From Lachnospiraceae bacterium C6A11 (GTDB taxonomy: Bacteria; Bacillota; Clostridia; Lachnospirales; Lachnospiraceae), in the NCBI GenBank assembly GCA_000702245.1, contig JNKY01000015.1, forward strand, positions 171,672 through 235,671: 64,000 nt of DNA, in the 5' to 3' direction. The notes below the pieces were generated by a model, which saw only the letters and a list, made by a program, of their open reading frames with translations, was not told where the DNA came from and ran no database searches. Each line of letters begins with the position of its first letter. Position 1 is the first letter of the stretch. This document shows positions 24,763 through 33,894 of the stretch, piece after piece. Position numbers and translations under genes: made by a program.

Positions 24763-26757
24763 ATGGGAGAAAACGAAAACTTTTCCGATGCAGCTAAAGA
24801 GGGAATGAAGAATGCCCAGGAAATCCAGAATAATGCAGGCAGCAGCTATCAGGGATTAGATGCTGCTGAGGGTGCGACTTCCGAGTTGGTAACACCGGCG
24901 CAGCAGCCACAGAGTGCCGGTTCAAGACCTAATCCGTTCGATAATATGCAGAACGTGGGTGCCGGCCAGAATCCATTTAATAATATGCAGGCGCAGAATC
25001 CGTATATGAATGGCCAGCCGAATCCGTATATGGGCGGGGCAAATCCGTACATGAACGGTCAGCCGAATCCATTCGACAATATGCAGAAGGCAGCCGGCCC
25101 GGTAAATCCATTCGACAACATGCAGGGCGATAATCCGTATTTCCAGGGCACACCTGAGACTCCGGACGGAGGAAAGTCGGCAAAGAAGAAGATGTCGAAG
25201 GGCAAGAAGATCGGAATCATAAGCGGTATCGTAGCTTTTGTTGCGGCCCTTGCGATCTGCGGCTTTATATTTATCCCGAAGCTTCTCAAACCTAAGAAGG
25301 AGACCATCAAGTCAGCAGTTCAGAAGACTCAGCAGAACTTTGCCCAGGCAAATATGTTCACGACCGAATTTGGCGCTGCGGACTTTGGCAACAGCTTCAT
25401 GAATGGCGGCGGAAGGATCGTATTCAAGGCAAAGGATCCGAAGGATACAAATGAATTCGTTGATATTGACGCAAATATTGATATAGCAAACAAGGAAGGC
25501 TCATTTGTAGTTACTGGTAATACAGCAGATGGCCTTGACGGTACTGCAAGAGGCTATTTCAATTCCGAAAAAGCGTATATGACAGTAGATGATGAGATGT
25601 CGGGATATTATTATATCGACTTCGCGACAGCAGCTTCGGAGTATCTGAATTCTTATATTTCGTCGATAGCTTCATTATTTAGGTACTCTTACGGTAGCTC
25701 AAGCCTGACTTCACTTGCTTCAGGTGCGGCAGTTTCGTCTGAGCAGCTTCAGCAGCTTCGCGACATCTTTAAGGGACTCATCGACAAGATCGAGTATTCA
25801 AATGGTGGAAGCAAGAAGCTCACACTTGGCGGCAAAAGCTATGATACAACAAAATACGTTCTGACAATTCCTAAGAAGGAGCTTCAGAATACAGTATCGG
25901 ATGCACTCGATGCTGTACTTTCTACAGGAGCGATCGGCGGATCAAATGGTGAATATTATGCGGCAATGATCAGCTCGTATATTTCAACCATATTTAACAA
26001 GGACGTTAAGATCAATCTTTATGTTTATAACGATGCAGTCATCGCTGTTGACACAGGCTATGATATAGATATCCTCGGACAGAAGGCATCTGCAAGCTTT
26101 AACGCACAGTTTGAGGGTAAGGACGACCTTTACTCAGCATTCTATGCAAGCTTCAAGCTTGAGGCGGCAGATATTTCTAAGGAATTGGTTCTCAGCTACG
26201 ACAGTTATGATATTCAGGACGGAACAGAGTGTGTTGTAAGCTTTAAGACCATTAGTGACGGCGACGTTGACAACCAGAATGATATTGTCATCAGCTACAA
26301 CAGAGTGACTTCAGATATCGCTATCAGCATGCAATATCCTAATTTTGATGAGGAACTTGTTTATTACGGTAAGGTTGTCGCTCTCGAGAAGGGGAAGAAG
26401 CTGGAAATACAGTTTGATACCGTAGCAGAGAAGAGCATAGGCAGCGATGTCGAGGATACAATTCCTGTCGATGCATTTGTTGGAATCTATACAGACTATA
26501 CTGTAGAGAAGGCGCCGACAGATGTTAAGCTTGTAAACTTCCTCACATCTTCAGAAACAGAGTTCAAGAGTATTCTCTCACAGAAGCTTATCGATTATAT
26601 TGATAAGATGAGCGAGCCTATTACTATTTATGATTATGATAAGTGGGAAGAAGAGCCTACTACTGAAACAACAACAGAGGCAACAACAGAAGCAACAACA
26701 ACGACAGCTACAGAGACAACCACAGAGGCGTCTACGGAAGCTGCAACAGAGAAATAA
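24763..26757 (+). CDS. Large anchored surface protein with NPF repeats and Thr/Glu tail
   Basis: A 664-residue protein of unknown function. Residues 45-130 carry a repeat around NPFDNMQ and NPYMNGQ. A KKKMSKGKK stretch precedes one membrane segment (IGIISGIVAFVAALAICGFIF), so the repeats are cytosolic and about 480 residues are outside. The outer part is beta-rich and Ser/Asp-rich. The last 30 residues are a degenerate TTEATTEA repeat. ATG 24763 has GAGG 8 bases upstream, better than GTG 24754. It follows buk by 18 bases and may be cotranscribed. No sortase motif is present. Confidence 0.8.
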   Translation: MGENENFSDAAKEGMKNAQEIQNNAGSSYQGLDAAEGATSELVTPAQQPQSAGSRPNPFDNMQNVGAGQNPFNNMQAQNPYMNGQPNPYMGGANPYMNGQPNPFDNMQKAAGPVNPFDNMQGDNPYFQGTPETPDGGKSAKKKMSKGKKIGIISGIVAFVAALAICGFIFIPKLLKPKKETIKSAVQKTQQNFAQANMFTTEFGAADFGNSFMNGGGRIVFKAKDPKDTNEFVDIDANIDIANKEGSFVVTGNTADGLDGTARGYFNSEKAYMTVDDEMSGYYYIDFATAASEYLNSYISSIASLFRYSYGSSSLTSLASGAAVSSEQLQQLRDIFKGLIDKIEYSNGGSKKLTLGGKSYDTTKYVLTIPKKELQNTVSDALDAVLSTGAIGGSNGEYYAAMISSYISTIFNKDVKINLYVYNDAVIAVDTGYDIDILGQKASASFNAQFEGKDDLYSAFYASFKLEAADISKELVLSYDSYDIQDGTECVVSFKTISDGDVDNQNDIVISYNRVTSDIAISMQYPNFDEELVYYGKVVALEKGKKLEIQFDTVAEKSIGSDVEDTIPVDAFVGIYTDYTVEKAPTDVKLVNFLTSSETEFKSILSQKLIDYIDKMSEPITIYDYDKWEEEPTTETTTEATTEATTTTATETTTEASTEAATEK

Positions 26758-26781
26758 AAACCATAAGTGGAGTAATGTATT

Positions 26782-27594
26782 ATGGGAAGAACTAGGGTTG
26801 CTGTAAAAAATACCATATTTGCGGATGGTGATCCGAAGATCTGCGTTCCTCTTATCGGAAGGAGCGATGAGGAGCTCTTCAGTCACGCCGAAAGGATCAT
26901 GTCAGAAGTGCAGCGCCTTGAAGCAATCTATCCGGACGTAAGGGTTGACGTTATCGAGTTCCGTGCGGACTATTATGATAACGTTGCCGACAGGGATAAG
27001 CTGATGGACGTGCTGGAAAGGCTGAAGGCGATATTTTCTGACAGGCTGCTTCTGTTCACTTACAGAAGTGAAGAGGAGGGCGGCGAGCTCCGTCATGACT
27101 GGGCTGAAAATATGCTGGATGATATCTGGGAGTGGGTCATAGCCGAGAAGAAGGTTGATCTCATCGACATCGAGCTTAAGTCCGGAAATTACAGGGTTGC
27201 GCGTACGGCAGCCAAGGCACATGAGGCAGGTATATTTGTCATCATGTCCAACCATAATTTTGAGAAAACTCCACATGACGATGAAATACTTGAGATGTTC
27301 AGGCAGATGGAAATACTCGGCGCGGATATCCTGAAGATCGCGGCTACACCGAAGGTTAAGTTCGATGTGCAGCGCATTATGGATCTGACGAAGGATATCA
27401 CGAGCGGTAAGACCGGAGCGGATTATCTGGAGCATCCGGTGATAACCATATCCATGGGTGAGGACGGAAGAGTATCAAGGACCAGCGGCAGACAGACCGG
27501 AAGTGCAATGACATTTGCCTCGGTAGACAGCGGCTCGGCTCCGGGCCAGCTGAGTCTGGAAGAAATGTTTAAAGCACTGAAAGTAGGAGAATAA
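26782..27594 (+). CDS. aroD: 3-dehydroquinate dehydratase, type I
   Basis: A 270-residue class I dehydroquinase, third step of the shikimate pathway. EFRADYYD (about 55) holds the substrate-contact Glu/Arg, MSNHNFEKTP (about 155) the catalytic His, and ILKIAATPK (about 192) the Schiff-base Lys. TISMGEDGRVSR is the usual C-terminal loop. It is followed by an oxidoreductase gene with one base between stop and start. Confidence 0.95.
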   Translation: MGRTRVAVKNTIFADGDPKICVPLIGRSDEELFSHAERIMSEVQRLEAIYPDVRVDVIEFRADYYDNVADRDKLMDVLERLKAIFSDRLLLFTYRSEEEGGELRHDWAENMLDDIWEWVIAEKKVDLIDIELKSGNYRVARTAAKAHEAGIFVIMSNHNFEKTPHDDEILEMFRQMEILGADILKIAATPKVKFDVQRIMDLTKDITSGKTGADYLEHPVITISMGEDGRVSRTSGRQTGSAMTFASVDSGSAPGQLSLEEMFKALKVGE

Positions 27595-27595
27595 A

Positions 27596-28651
27596 ATGAT
27601 CAATTTCAAGATAGGAATACTGGGAACAGGAAATATAGCTGACAAGATTGCCGAGACGATCGCAAGGCTCGATTCGTTTGAGGTATATGCGGTTGCATCA
27701 CGTGATGCACAGAAGGCAGCTGATTTCGCAGCAAAATACGATATCAAGAAGAGCTACGGCAGCTATGAGGAGCTGGTACAGGATCCGGAGGTAGAGCTTG
27801 TTTATGTTGCTACACCTCATCAGTGCCATGCGGACAATGCGATCTTGTGCATCAATGCAGGCAAGCCTGTTCTCGTTGAGAAACCGTTTTCTTATAACAA
27901 CAAGACTACACAGGATGTGATCGCTCTCGCAAGAGAGAAGAAGGTTTTCTGCGGCGAGGCTATGTGGATGAGCCATGCACCACTCCTGAAATTCACTAAG
28001 AAGATCATAGAGACCAAGAGAATAGGTGATGTCAGATATATCAATGCATCGCTTTGTTATAATCTGATAGGTAAGGAGAGACTTGTTAAGCCTGAATATG
28101 CAGGCGGAGCGCTCCTCGATATCGGAGTTTACCCACTTACAATGGTATTTGCCCTTATGGGTCAGATGCCGGTAGCTGCATCGTCTTCATGCGTAAGGCT
28201 TTCTACAAACGTTGACGCTGTTGATACGGTTCAGCTTAACTTCCAGCAGGGTAAGGCAGGAACAGTATTTACTTCGATGATGTATGATTCGGAGAATATG
28301 TGCGTAGTTTACGGTACGGAAGGTCGTATCGAAATCGATAATGTTAATTATCCGAAGGAAGTCAGAGTTTATAACAGAAAGAATGAGCTTGCAGAGAAGG
28401 CAACAACCTCTGACATGGAGATAACAGGCTATGAGCATCAGTTCCTGGCTGCACGTGAGGCAATAATCACAGGCAAGCTCGAGTGCGTTGATCGCCCACA
28501 CAAGGACATCGTAAATACTATGGGCTTCTGTGATATGCTGAGACGTTCATGGGGCATCTTCTATCCGCTTCCGGGTGAGGAAACCCTTAAGGTCAATCCA
28601 AATCAGACACCGACAGACGGTAATCCGGCGCCGGGTGTTAAAAGAGTTTAG
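27596..28651 (+). CDS. Gfo/Idh/MocA family oxidoreductase
   Basis: A 351-residue NAD(P)-dependent oxidoreductase. KIGILGTGNIADKIAETI is the dinucleotide fold; VYVATPHQCHADNAILCINAGKPVLVEKPFSYN carries the conserved EKP catalytic Lys. The C-terminal domain includes GGALLDIGVYPL. The family acts on sugars and related polyols; substrate unknown. Translationally close-coupled to aroD and followed by a strong terminator. Confidence 0.92.
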   Translation: MINFKIGILGTGNIADKIAETIARLDSFEVYAVASRDAQKAADFAAKYDIKKSYGSYEELVQDPEVELVYVATPHQCHADNAILCINAGKPVLVEKPFSYNNKTTQDVIALAREKKVFCGEAMWMSHAPLLKFTKKIIETKRIGDVRYINASLCYNLIGKERLVKPEYAGGALLDIGVYPLTMVFALMGQMPVAASSSCVRLSTNVDAVDTVQLNFQQGKAGTVFTSMMYDSENMCVVYGTEGRIEIDNVNYPKEVRVYNRKNELAEKATTSDMEITGYEHQFLAAREAIITGKLECVDRPHKDIVNTMGFCDMLRRSWGIFYPLPGEETLKVNPNQTPTDGNPAPGVKRV

Positions 28652-28662
28652 AAACAATACGT

Positions 28663-28693
28663 CCCTGCTACTGCACAAAAAGCAGTGGCAGGG
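28663..28693 (+). terminator. Intrinsic terminator
   Basis: A 12-bp stem with one G-T pair (28663-28674 with 28682-28693) is followed by GCTTTTCTATT. Confidence 0.85.
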
Positions 28694-28782
28694 GCTTTTC
28701 TATTATTGCTGTAGTTTTCCAGACAGGATGTTCGGGGAATTACAGTAAGGCAGACAACTGCGGTGTGAAACAGGAGTTCAAT

Positions 28783-30438
28783 ATGCCATATCTATCGCGT
28801 GTTCAGAAAAAGTACATAATATCCTTCACGGCGCTTATTCTATTCACGTTTGTGATAAATATCGTAACCTGGGACCTGCCGTTTTGCAGGGATCTGTCAA
28901 CCTTCCTATATCCCTTCATCATAATGGGATGGGGGATAACCGTTGGCAGAAGGATAACCCACAGGAAGATGAGGTGGCTGCTCAACTTTGAGATAACCAT
29001 GATGGTCTTCCTGTTTGCTGCGAGAATATGCAAATATACTGTATTTTCGGGTGTTCCGGCTGTTTTCAGGGCATCTTATTATATCTATATCGACTTCGAG
29101 ATAATCATTGCTTCGGGGGCTTTTATTCTTTCGCTCCTCATAGGCACCTCGGAGGACGAAAAGCTGTCCCGCGTATCATGGGCAGTTATTATCTTCAATG
29201 CCATCTTTCTGGTATTTGTTTCCACGAATGAGCTTCACTGGAAGCTTTATACATTTAAGAATTATTCTGATGGTCAGTACGATACCGAATACGGCTGGCT
29301 TTATTATGTTGCAGCGGCTCTCGGTATGCTGCAGCTTCTTGGCGCGATGGCGGTCATCACGAAGAAGTGCAGTATTTCTGCGGTCAGAAAATACTGGTAT
29401 TTTCCTGTCGTACCGCTGGTGGCCGGTTTTACTTTGATGATCATCTATTATCTGAGTGGCGGCGCACCGGGCCTTTTCGGCATGAAGTTCTATAATTTCC
29501 AGGAGGTTTTCTGCCTCACGGTTGCCGCTATGCTTGAAACCGGTATCAAGATCGGGATGATACCGTCATGCTCCGGCTACGACAGCATGTTCAGAAGGTC
29601 GCACATCAATGCAGCTATCATCGACAAGAACGGCGAATACAGATATCACTCCCTCAACTACGGCTCGGAATATAATATGGAATACATGAGGATAAGCGAG
29701 AAGGAGATATCGGGCGGCAAGGTTATCTGGGAGTCAAACCTTGAGTCGATCATAAGCCTGAACGAGATCCTTGCGGACACGGTCGACATCATTGAGTCCG
29801 AAAATACGCTTATTGAGAAAGAAAATGCCGCGAAGGAGGAAAGCAGCCGCTATGAGACTATGAACAGTCTCTATAACAGCGTGGCTGATTTTGCTGATTC
29901 GAGGATGAGAAAGATAGATGAGCTGCTGTCAACGGATCGCGACAATGAAGAGACCTTCAAGAAGAATCTGGCGAATAGTCTCGTTCTCGGCTCCTATATC
30001 AAGAGACGTTCAAATCTGACTATACTTGCAGCGGAGGAGAAGGGCATCTGCCTGGACGAGCTGCTGCTTTCGATAAATGAATCAATGACCTACATCAGGC
30101 TCTGCGGCATAAACTGCAGGGTGAATGCTACCGGCGAGGGCGTCAGGGAGAAGGTTCTTCCGGCGGAGGTCGTTATCGGTTTCTATGATATTTTTCAGGA
30201 AACTGTTGAGTCTGTTCTTGAGCAGGCGAAGAATATCATGGTAAATATAAGAGACGCCGGAAAAACTGTATTTAAGATAAGTGTTGATACTGACTCGGAA
30301 GAGGCTCTTAATAACTTACGCCGTATCGGTGAAAATACGACGTTTAAGGAAGTATTCAGCAGGATCAGCACAGCCGCTGAGGACGGGGTACTCAATATTT
30401 CCGCGGAGATCGCGGGCGGACAGGAGGTGGCGGAATGA
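28783..30438 (+). CDS. Seven-span sensor with degenerate kinase region
   Basis: A 551-residue membrane protein. About seven hydrophobic segments fill residues 10-250. A PAS-like segment (INAAIIDKNGEYRYHSLNYG) and a long coiled coil follow. The C-terminal part sits where dimerisation and ATPase domains would be, yet no phospho-acceptor His motif or ATPase G-boxes can be seen: the N-box-like stretch reads FQETVESVLEQA. It therefore looks like a pseudokinase. ATG 28783 has AGGAG 6 bases upstream, better than GTG 28765. The stop overlaps the next gene as ATGA. Confidence 0.75.
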   Translation: MPYLSRVQKKYIISFTALILFTFVINIVTWDLPFCRDLSTFLYPFIIMGWGITVGRRITHRKMRWLLNFEITMMVFLFAARICKYTVFSGVPAVFRASYYIYIDFEIIIASGAFILSLLIGTSEDEKLSRVSWAVIIFNAIFLVFVSTNELHWKLYTFKNYSDGQYDTEYGWLYYVAAALGMLQLLGAMAVITKKCSISAVRKYWYFPVVPLVAGFTLMIIYYLSGGAPGLFGMKFYNFQEVFCLTVAAMLETGIKIGMIPSCSGYDSMFRRSHINAAIIDKNGEYRYHSLNYGSEYNMEYMRISEKEISGGKVIWESNLESIISLNEILADTVDIIESENTLIEKENAAKEESSRYETMNSLYNSVADFADSRMRKIDELLSTDRDNEETFKKNLANSLVLGSYIKRRSNLTILAAEEKGICLDELLLSINESMTYIRLCGINCRVNATGEGVREKVLPAEVVIGFYDIFQETVESVLEQAKNIMVNIRDAGKTVFKISVDTDSEEALNNLRRIGENTTFKEVFSRISTAAEDGVLNISAEIAGGQEVAE

Positions 30439-31703
30439 CTTATGCAAGCTTACAGCCGCTTCTCCGGAGCCTTATGATGTTTTGGGTAATGAGCCTTACT
30501 TTACTATACGCGTTCAACACCATCCGGAGCATACAGGTTAAGAGAGATAAGCACTATATCATCCTTACATCGCTGGGCGTTGTAATGTTCTATTTCATCT
30601 ATCAGGTCATGATCGATATAGGCGATTCCATAAAGGATGGAACGAAGGTTAAATATTATATTCCAACGGCGAGCCTTGTGCTTATGCTGGTAATGTTTAC
30701 GGGCTTTGCCATCTATCAGCTGATTTCGACAAATTACTGGAAGAAAAATAATATTTCCAGACTTTCCATCAAGGAAAGCTTCGACAGTCTGCCGACGGCG
30801 CTCTGCTTCTTCCTGCAGTCGGGCCTGCCGAGGATGACAAATAAGGAGATGGAGAAGATCTACCGTGCTCTGGCCGGCGGAGAGCTTATGGATGCGGGCA
30901 AGTTCTGGCTCAGCCTGAAATATGGTGATTGCAAGGGCTGCATCATAGAGGGCGACGACCCAATCTACAGGCTGCCGGACGGAAGGATATTCTGCTTCTC
31001 ACTGAAGGAAATGCGAGTTGAGAAGAATAAGATCTATGAGCTGATCGGAAATGATATCACCGAGGAATACGGCCTTAAAGAGGAACTCGAGGAGAAGAGA
31101 GGTAAGGCGAGGGAGATCAACAGCCGTCTTCGCGAGCTGAACAAGAGCATTACCAGAATCACGGCGGAGAAGGAGGTTCTTGCCGCAAAGGTTAGGATCC
31201 ACAACGAGCTGGGAGACCTGCTGCTCTACAGTAAGAGTTACCTTGCCGGAAACAGCGGTATTGACAAGGAGAAGCTTCTGTCGATGTGGAAGAATAACAA
31301 CAGGCTCTTTGAGGAATCAGGTCCGGAGGTTTGGCAGAATACTTACAGCTCAGCTATCGAGGCCGCAAGGAAGCTGGGCGTCAGGGTTGTGACCAGAGGT
31401 GCTATGCCGGAGGAGCCGCTTATAAAGGAGATAAACGAGACTGCTATCAAGGTGCAGGTCAACAATACGCTTCGACACGCCCACGGTCATACAGTATATG
31501 CTGATTATGGCGTGGAAGAGGGAAAATATGTTATAGTATTTGAAAATGACGGAGATCTGCCGAAGGAGAAGATTAAAGAAGGCGGCGGCCTCGGAAACTT
31601 AAGAAGGATGGTTGAGCAGGCGGGCGGCCAGCTGAGCCTGTCACATGAGCCGAGGTTTAGTATGAAGGTGGTTGTTCCGAAGGAGAGCGAACATAACGAA
31701 TAA
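30435..31703 (+). CDS. Sensor histidine kinase, HisKA_3-like
   Basis: A 422-residue membrane kinase. Three hydrophobic segments lie within residues 10-98. A cytosolic PAS-like domain (about 110-205) is followed by a coiled coil. The phospho-acceptor is predicted as His256 in KVRIHNELGDLLLYSKSYL. The C-terminal ATPase has an N-box (VNNTLRHAHGH), END-type G1 box and GGGLGNLRRMVEQAGG as G2. Coupled to the preceding pseudokinase by ATGA overlap and followed by a NarL-type regulator, so the three genes form one system. Signal unknown. Confidence 0.88.
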   Translation: MTYASLQPLLRSLMMFWVMSLTLLYAFNTIRSIQVKRDKHYIILTSLGVVMFYFIYQVMIDIGDSIKDGTKVKYYIPTASLVLMLVMFTGFAIYQLISTNYWKKNNISRLSIKESFDSLPTALCFFLQSGLPRMTNKEMEKIYRALAGGELMDAGKFWLSLKYGDCKGCIIEGDDPIYRLPDGRIFCFSLKEMRVEKNKIYELIGNDITEEYGLKEELEEKRGKAREINSRLRELNKSITRITAEKEVLAAKVRIHNELGDLLLYSKSYLAGNSGIDKEKLLSMWKNNNRLFEESGPEVWQNTYSSAIEAARKLGVRVVTRGAMPEEPLIKEINETAIKVQVNNTLRHAHGHTVYADYGVEEGKYVIVFENDGDLPKEKIKEGGGLGNLRRMVEQAGGQLSLSHEPRFSMKVVVPKESEHNE

Positions 31704-31803
31704 GGCCATTATTCAGGGTGCAGAGGTTAGGATTATTGTAGAATTGCAATCTGATAAGAGCGTGATATTATATGAAAAGTAGATATAATTCCAGGAGGAT
31801 AAT

Positions 31804-32424
31804 ATGAAAGTAGTAATAGCAGATGACTCGCGTATGTCGAGGCTGGTCTGTGAAAATATTATAAATGGAAGTGAGAAATACGAGCTTGCGGGCTCTTTCG
31901 CGACGGCGGAGGAAGCTGTTGACTTCTGCGCAAAGAATCCTGTAGACATGGTGATCATGGATATCGTCATGGTGAAGGGAAATTACAACGGAATCGAGGC
32001 AGCGGGTCTAATCAAGAAGAACCGCCCGGAGACGAAGGTGATCCTGATGACGTCCATGCCGGAGCACAGCTTTATCAGCAAGGCCAGAGAAAACAAGGTG
32101 GACAGCTTCTGGTATAAGGAGATAGAGGAAATACCGCTTCTTTCACTGATCGACAGAACGGCCGAGGGTGAGAGCATCTATCCGGATTCGCCGCCGGTAC
32201 TTTCGCTGGGACAGATAAGCAGTACTGATTTTACGCCGAGGGAGCTGGAGGTTCTGCGCCTTCTCGTTGACGGCTACGAGAATCCGGAGATCGCAGAGAT
32301 GCTCTGCATCAGTCCGCGAACGGTCAAGATGCACATCGAAAATATGCTGCATCGCACCGGTTTCCGCAACCGCCTTGAACTCGCGGTTAATGTGAGAGCG
32401 GATGGGTTTATTATCAACGACTAA
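31804..32424 (+). CDS. NarL/FixJ-type response regulator
   Basis: A 206-residue DNA-binding response regulator. Receiver residues are Asp7-Asp8, phospho-acceptor Asp53 (MDIVM), Thr83 and Lys105 (SFWYKE). The output domain is a LuxR-type HTH: FTPRELEVLRLLVDGYENPEIAEMLCISPRTVKMHIENML. AGGAGG is 7 bases upstream. It lies 100 bases after the kinase, with a possible own promoter (TTGCAA-16-TATTAT). Confidence 0.94.
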   Translation: MKVVIADDSRMSRLVCENIINGSEKYELAGSFATAEEAVDFCAKNPVDMVIMDIVMVKGNYNGIEAAGLIKKNRPETKVILMTSMPEHSFISKARENKVDSFWYKEIEEIPLLSLIDRTAEGESIYPDSPPVLSLGQISSTDFTPRELEVLRLLVDGYENPEIAEMLCISPRTVKMHIENMLHRTGFRNRLELAVNVRADGFIIND

Positions 32425-32511
32425 GCAGTTATAACAAGCCATGCAACACGTAGGAGGAGTACTCAGATGGATGTTACATACAGATGAGTGTTTGCATGAA
32501 GAGGAGATAAA

Positions 32512-33177
32512 ATGAAGAAGGCAATAATATTCGACCTTGACGGCACACTTTTATATACTTTGGAGGACCTTGCGGATGCGATGAACTATACACTCCGTGA
32601 GTTTAATATGCCTGAAAGAACCATAGACGAGGTGAGGCGTTTTGTCGGAAATGGCATAAAGAAGCTGATCAAAAGAGCAGCTGCGCCGGGAACCTCCGAA
32701 GAAGTGATAGATAAGATGTTTGAATGCTATAAAGCATATTATGACGTGCATTGTCTGGACAAGACCCGCGTATATGATGGCATCCTTGAGGAGCTGGAGG
32801 TCCTTCAGAAAAAGGGATATATGCTTGGGATAGTATCAAATAAGGTGGACAGCGCGGTTAAGGAGCTGAACGAGCAGTTTTTCAAGGAATATACAACGAC
32901 TGCCATCGGTGAGAAGCAGGGCGTAAGAAGGAAGCCGGCGCCTGATACCGTATTTACGGCGCTCAGCGAGCTGGGGATATCGGCGAAGGAAGCTATCTAT
33001 GTCGGGGATTCGGACGTGGATATTGAAACGGCTGCAAATTCCGGGCTGCCGTGTATCTCCGTGCTTTGGGGCTTCAGGGACAAGAGCTTTCTGATCGAAC
33101 ACGGCGCGGTACATTTTGCTGAGAAGCCGGCAGATCTGACGGAGATTATTGACAGTATCAGTAAGGGCGAGATGTAG
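32512..33177 (+). CDS. HAD-family phosphatase, phosphoglycolate phosphatase-like
   Basis: A 221-residue haloacid dehalogenase-type hydrolase. IFDLDGTLLYTLEDLADAMN gives the nucleophile Asp and motif I, GIVSNK motif II, KPAPDTV the motif III Lys and VGDSDVDIETAANSG motif IV. The cap is the helical subclass I type. Gph-like phosphoglycolate phosphatase is the closest description; substrate not certain. Confidence 0.88.
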   Translation: MKKAIIFDLDGTLLYTLEDLADAMNYTLREFNMPERTIDEVRRFVGNGIKKLIKRAAAPGTSEEVIDKMFECYKAYYDVHCLDKTRVYDGILEELEVLQKKGYMLGIVSNKVDSAVKELNEQFFKEYTTTAIGEKQGVRRKPAPDTVFTALSELGISAKEAIYVGDSDVDIETAANSGLPCISVLWGFRDKSFLIEHGAVHFAEKPADLTEIIDSISKGEM

Positions 33178-33230
33178 TGGTGGGCCAACTACATGCACTT
33201 GGAGAATAATACGAAAAAATATTATTTGTT

Positions 33231-33255
33231 AAGAGACTTCCATTGGGAGTCTCTT
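33231..33255 (+). terminator. Intrinsic terminator
   Basis: An 8-bp stem (33231-33238 with 33248-33255) is followed by TCTATTTT and then a 23-base segment (33258-33280) nearly identical to one at 20530-20552. Confidence 0.75.
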
Positions 33256-33297
33256 TCTATTTTGCGTAGATAATGAGCCGAGACTTATAAAAAGTAA

Positions 33298-33359
33298 TTG
33301 ACAACTAACGCGTGTTAGTATATTCTAACAATCGTAAGAATAGGTTAGCTATCGCTAAC
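33298..33359 (+). promoter_or_regulatory. feo promoter with three CTAAC/GTTAG operators
   Basis: TTGACA (33298-33303), 17 bases, TATTCT (33321-33326). The spacer is filled by a perfect 16-base palindrome ACTAACGCGTGTTAGT (33304-33319). Two more inverted repeats follow: 33322-33341 (one arm mismatch) and GTTAGC-N4-GCTAAC (33344-33359). The third resembles the DtxR/IdeR-type box with a TAGGTTAG half site, so an iron-sensing DtxR-family repressor is the likely regulator. That is inference; no regulator gene is nearby. Confidence 0.7.
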
Positions 33360-33412
33360 GTTAGTTTTATTAGGATAACAGCTATTCAGATTATTATAGA
33401 AAGGGAGATGAT

Positions 33413-33625
33413 ATGATGCCTTTATCAATGGCGGGAATTGGTGAGTCAAATACTATCAAGAAGGTTGGCGGCAAGGAAGAAACAAGACTTTTCCTTGAAC
33501 GTCTCGGGTTTACTCCGGGTGCGAATGTAAGAGTCGTTTCGGAAAACGGCGGAAACCTGATCGTCAATATCAAGGAATCGCGTGTTGCAATCGGACGAGA
33601 CATGGCGAATAAAATATTAATATAA
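33413..33625 (+). CDS. feoA: FeoA-domain protein 1
   Basis: A 70-residue SH3-like FeoA protein of the ferrous iron uptake system. Residues ETRLFLERLGFTPGANVRVVSENGGNLIVNIKESRVAIGRDMA match the family core. It starts with two Met codons behind AAGGGAG. A second feoA follows after 13 bases. Confidence 0.88.
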   Translation: MMPLSMAGIGESNTIKKVGGKEETRLFLERLGFTPGANVRVVSENGGNLIVNIKESRVAIGRDMANKILI

Positions 33626-33638
33626 AAGGAGAAACAAG

Positions 33639-33857
33639 ATGAATCTGAAGGAAGCTAAGGTCGGCAGCACTGTTAAGGTTGTGAAGCTGACGGGAGAGGG
33701 TCCGGTGAAGAGACGTATCATGGATATGGGAATCACCAAGGGCGTTGAGGTTTATGTCAGAAAGGTAGCGCCGTTGGGCGATCCGATTGAGGTAAATGTC
33801 AGAGGCTACGAGCTCTCGGTTAGGAAAGCTGATGCAGCCATGATTGAGGTTGTGTAA
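33639..33857 (+). CDS. feoA: FeoA-domain protein 2
   Basis: A 72-residue FeoA protein with VKRRIMDMGITKGVEVYVRKVAPLGDPIEVNVRGYELSVRK, closer to the classic FeoA than its neighbour. It probably binds FeoB and modulates it. AAAGGAG lies upstream. Confidence 0.9.
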   Translation: MNLKEAKVGSTVKVVKLTGEGPVKRRIMDMGITKGVEVYVRKVAPLGDPIEVNVRGYELSVRKADAAMIEVV

Positions 33858-33894
33858 CTATATTTGAAAATGTGGAAAAGAAGGAGCTAAGAAA

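Noticed and set aside
32471..32490. Hexapeptide open frame before the HAD gene
   Set aside because: A GGAGGAG and ATG are present but six codons give no evidence of a functional leader.
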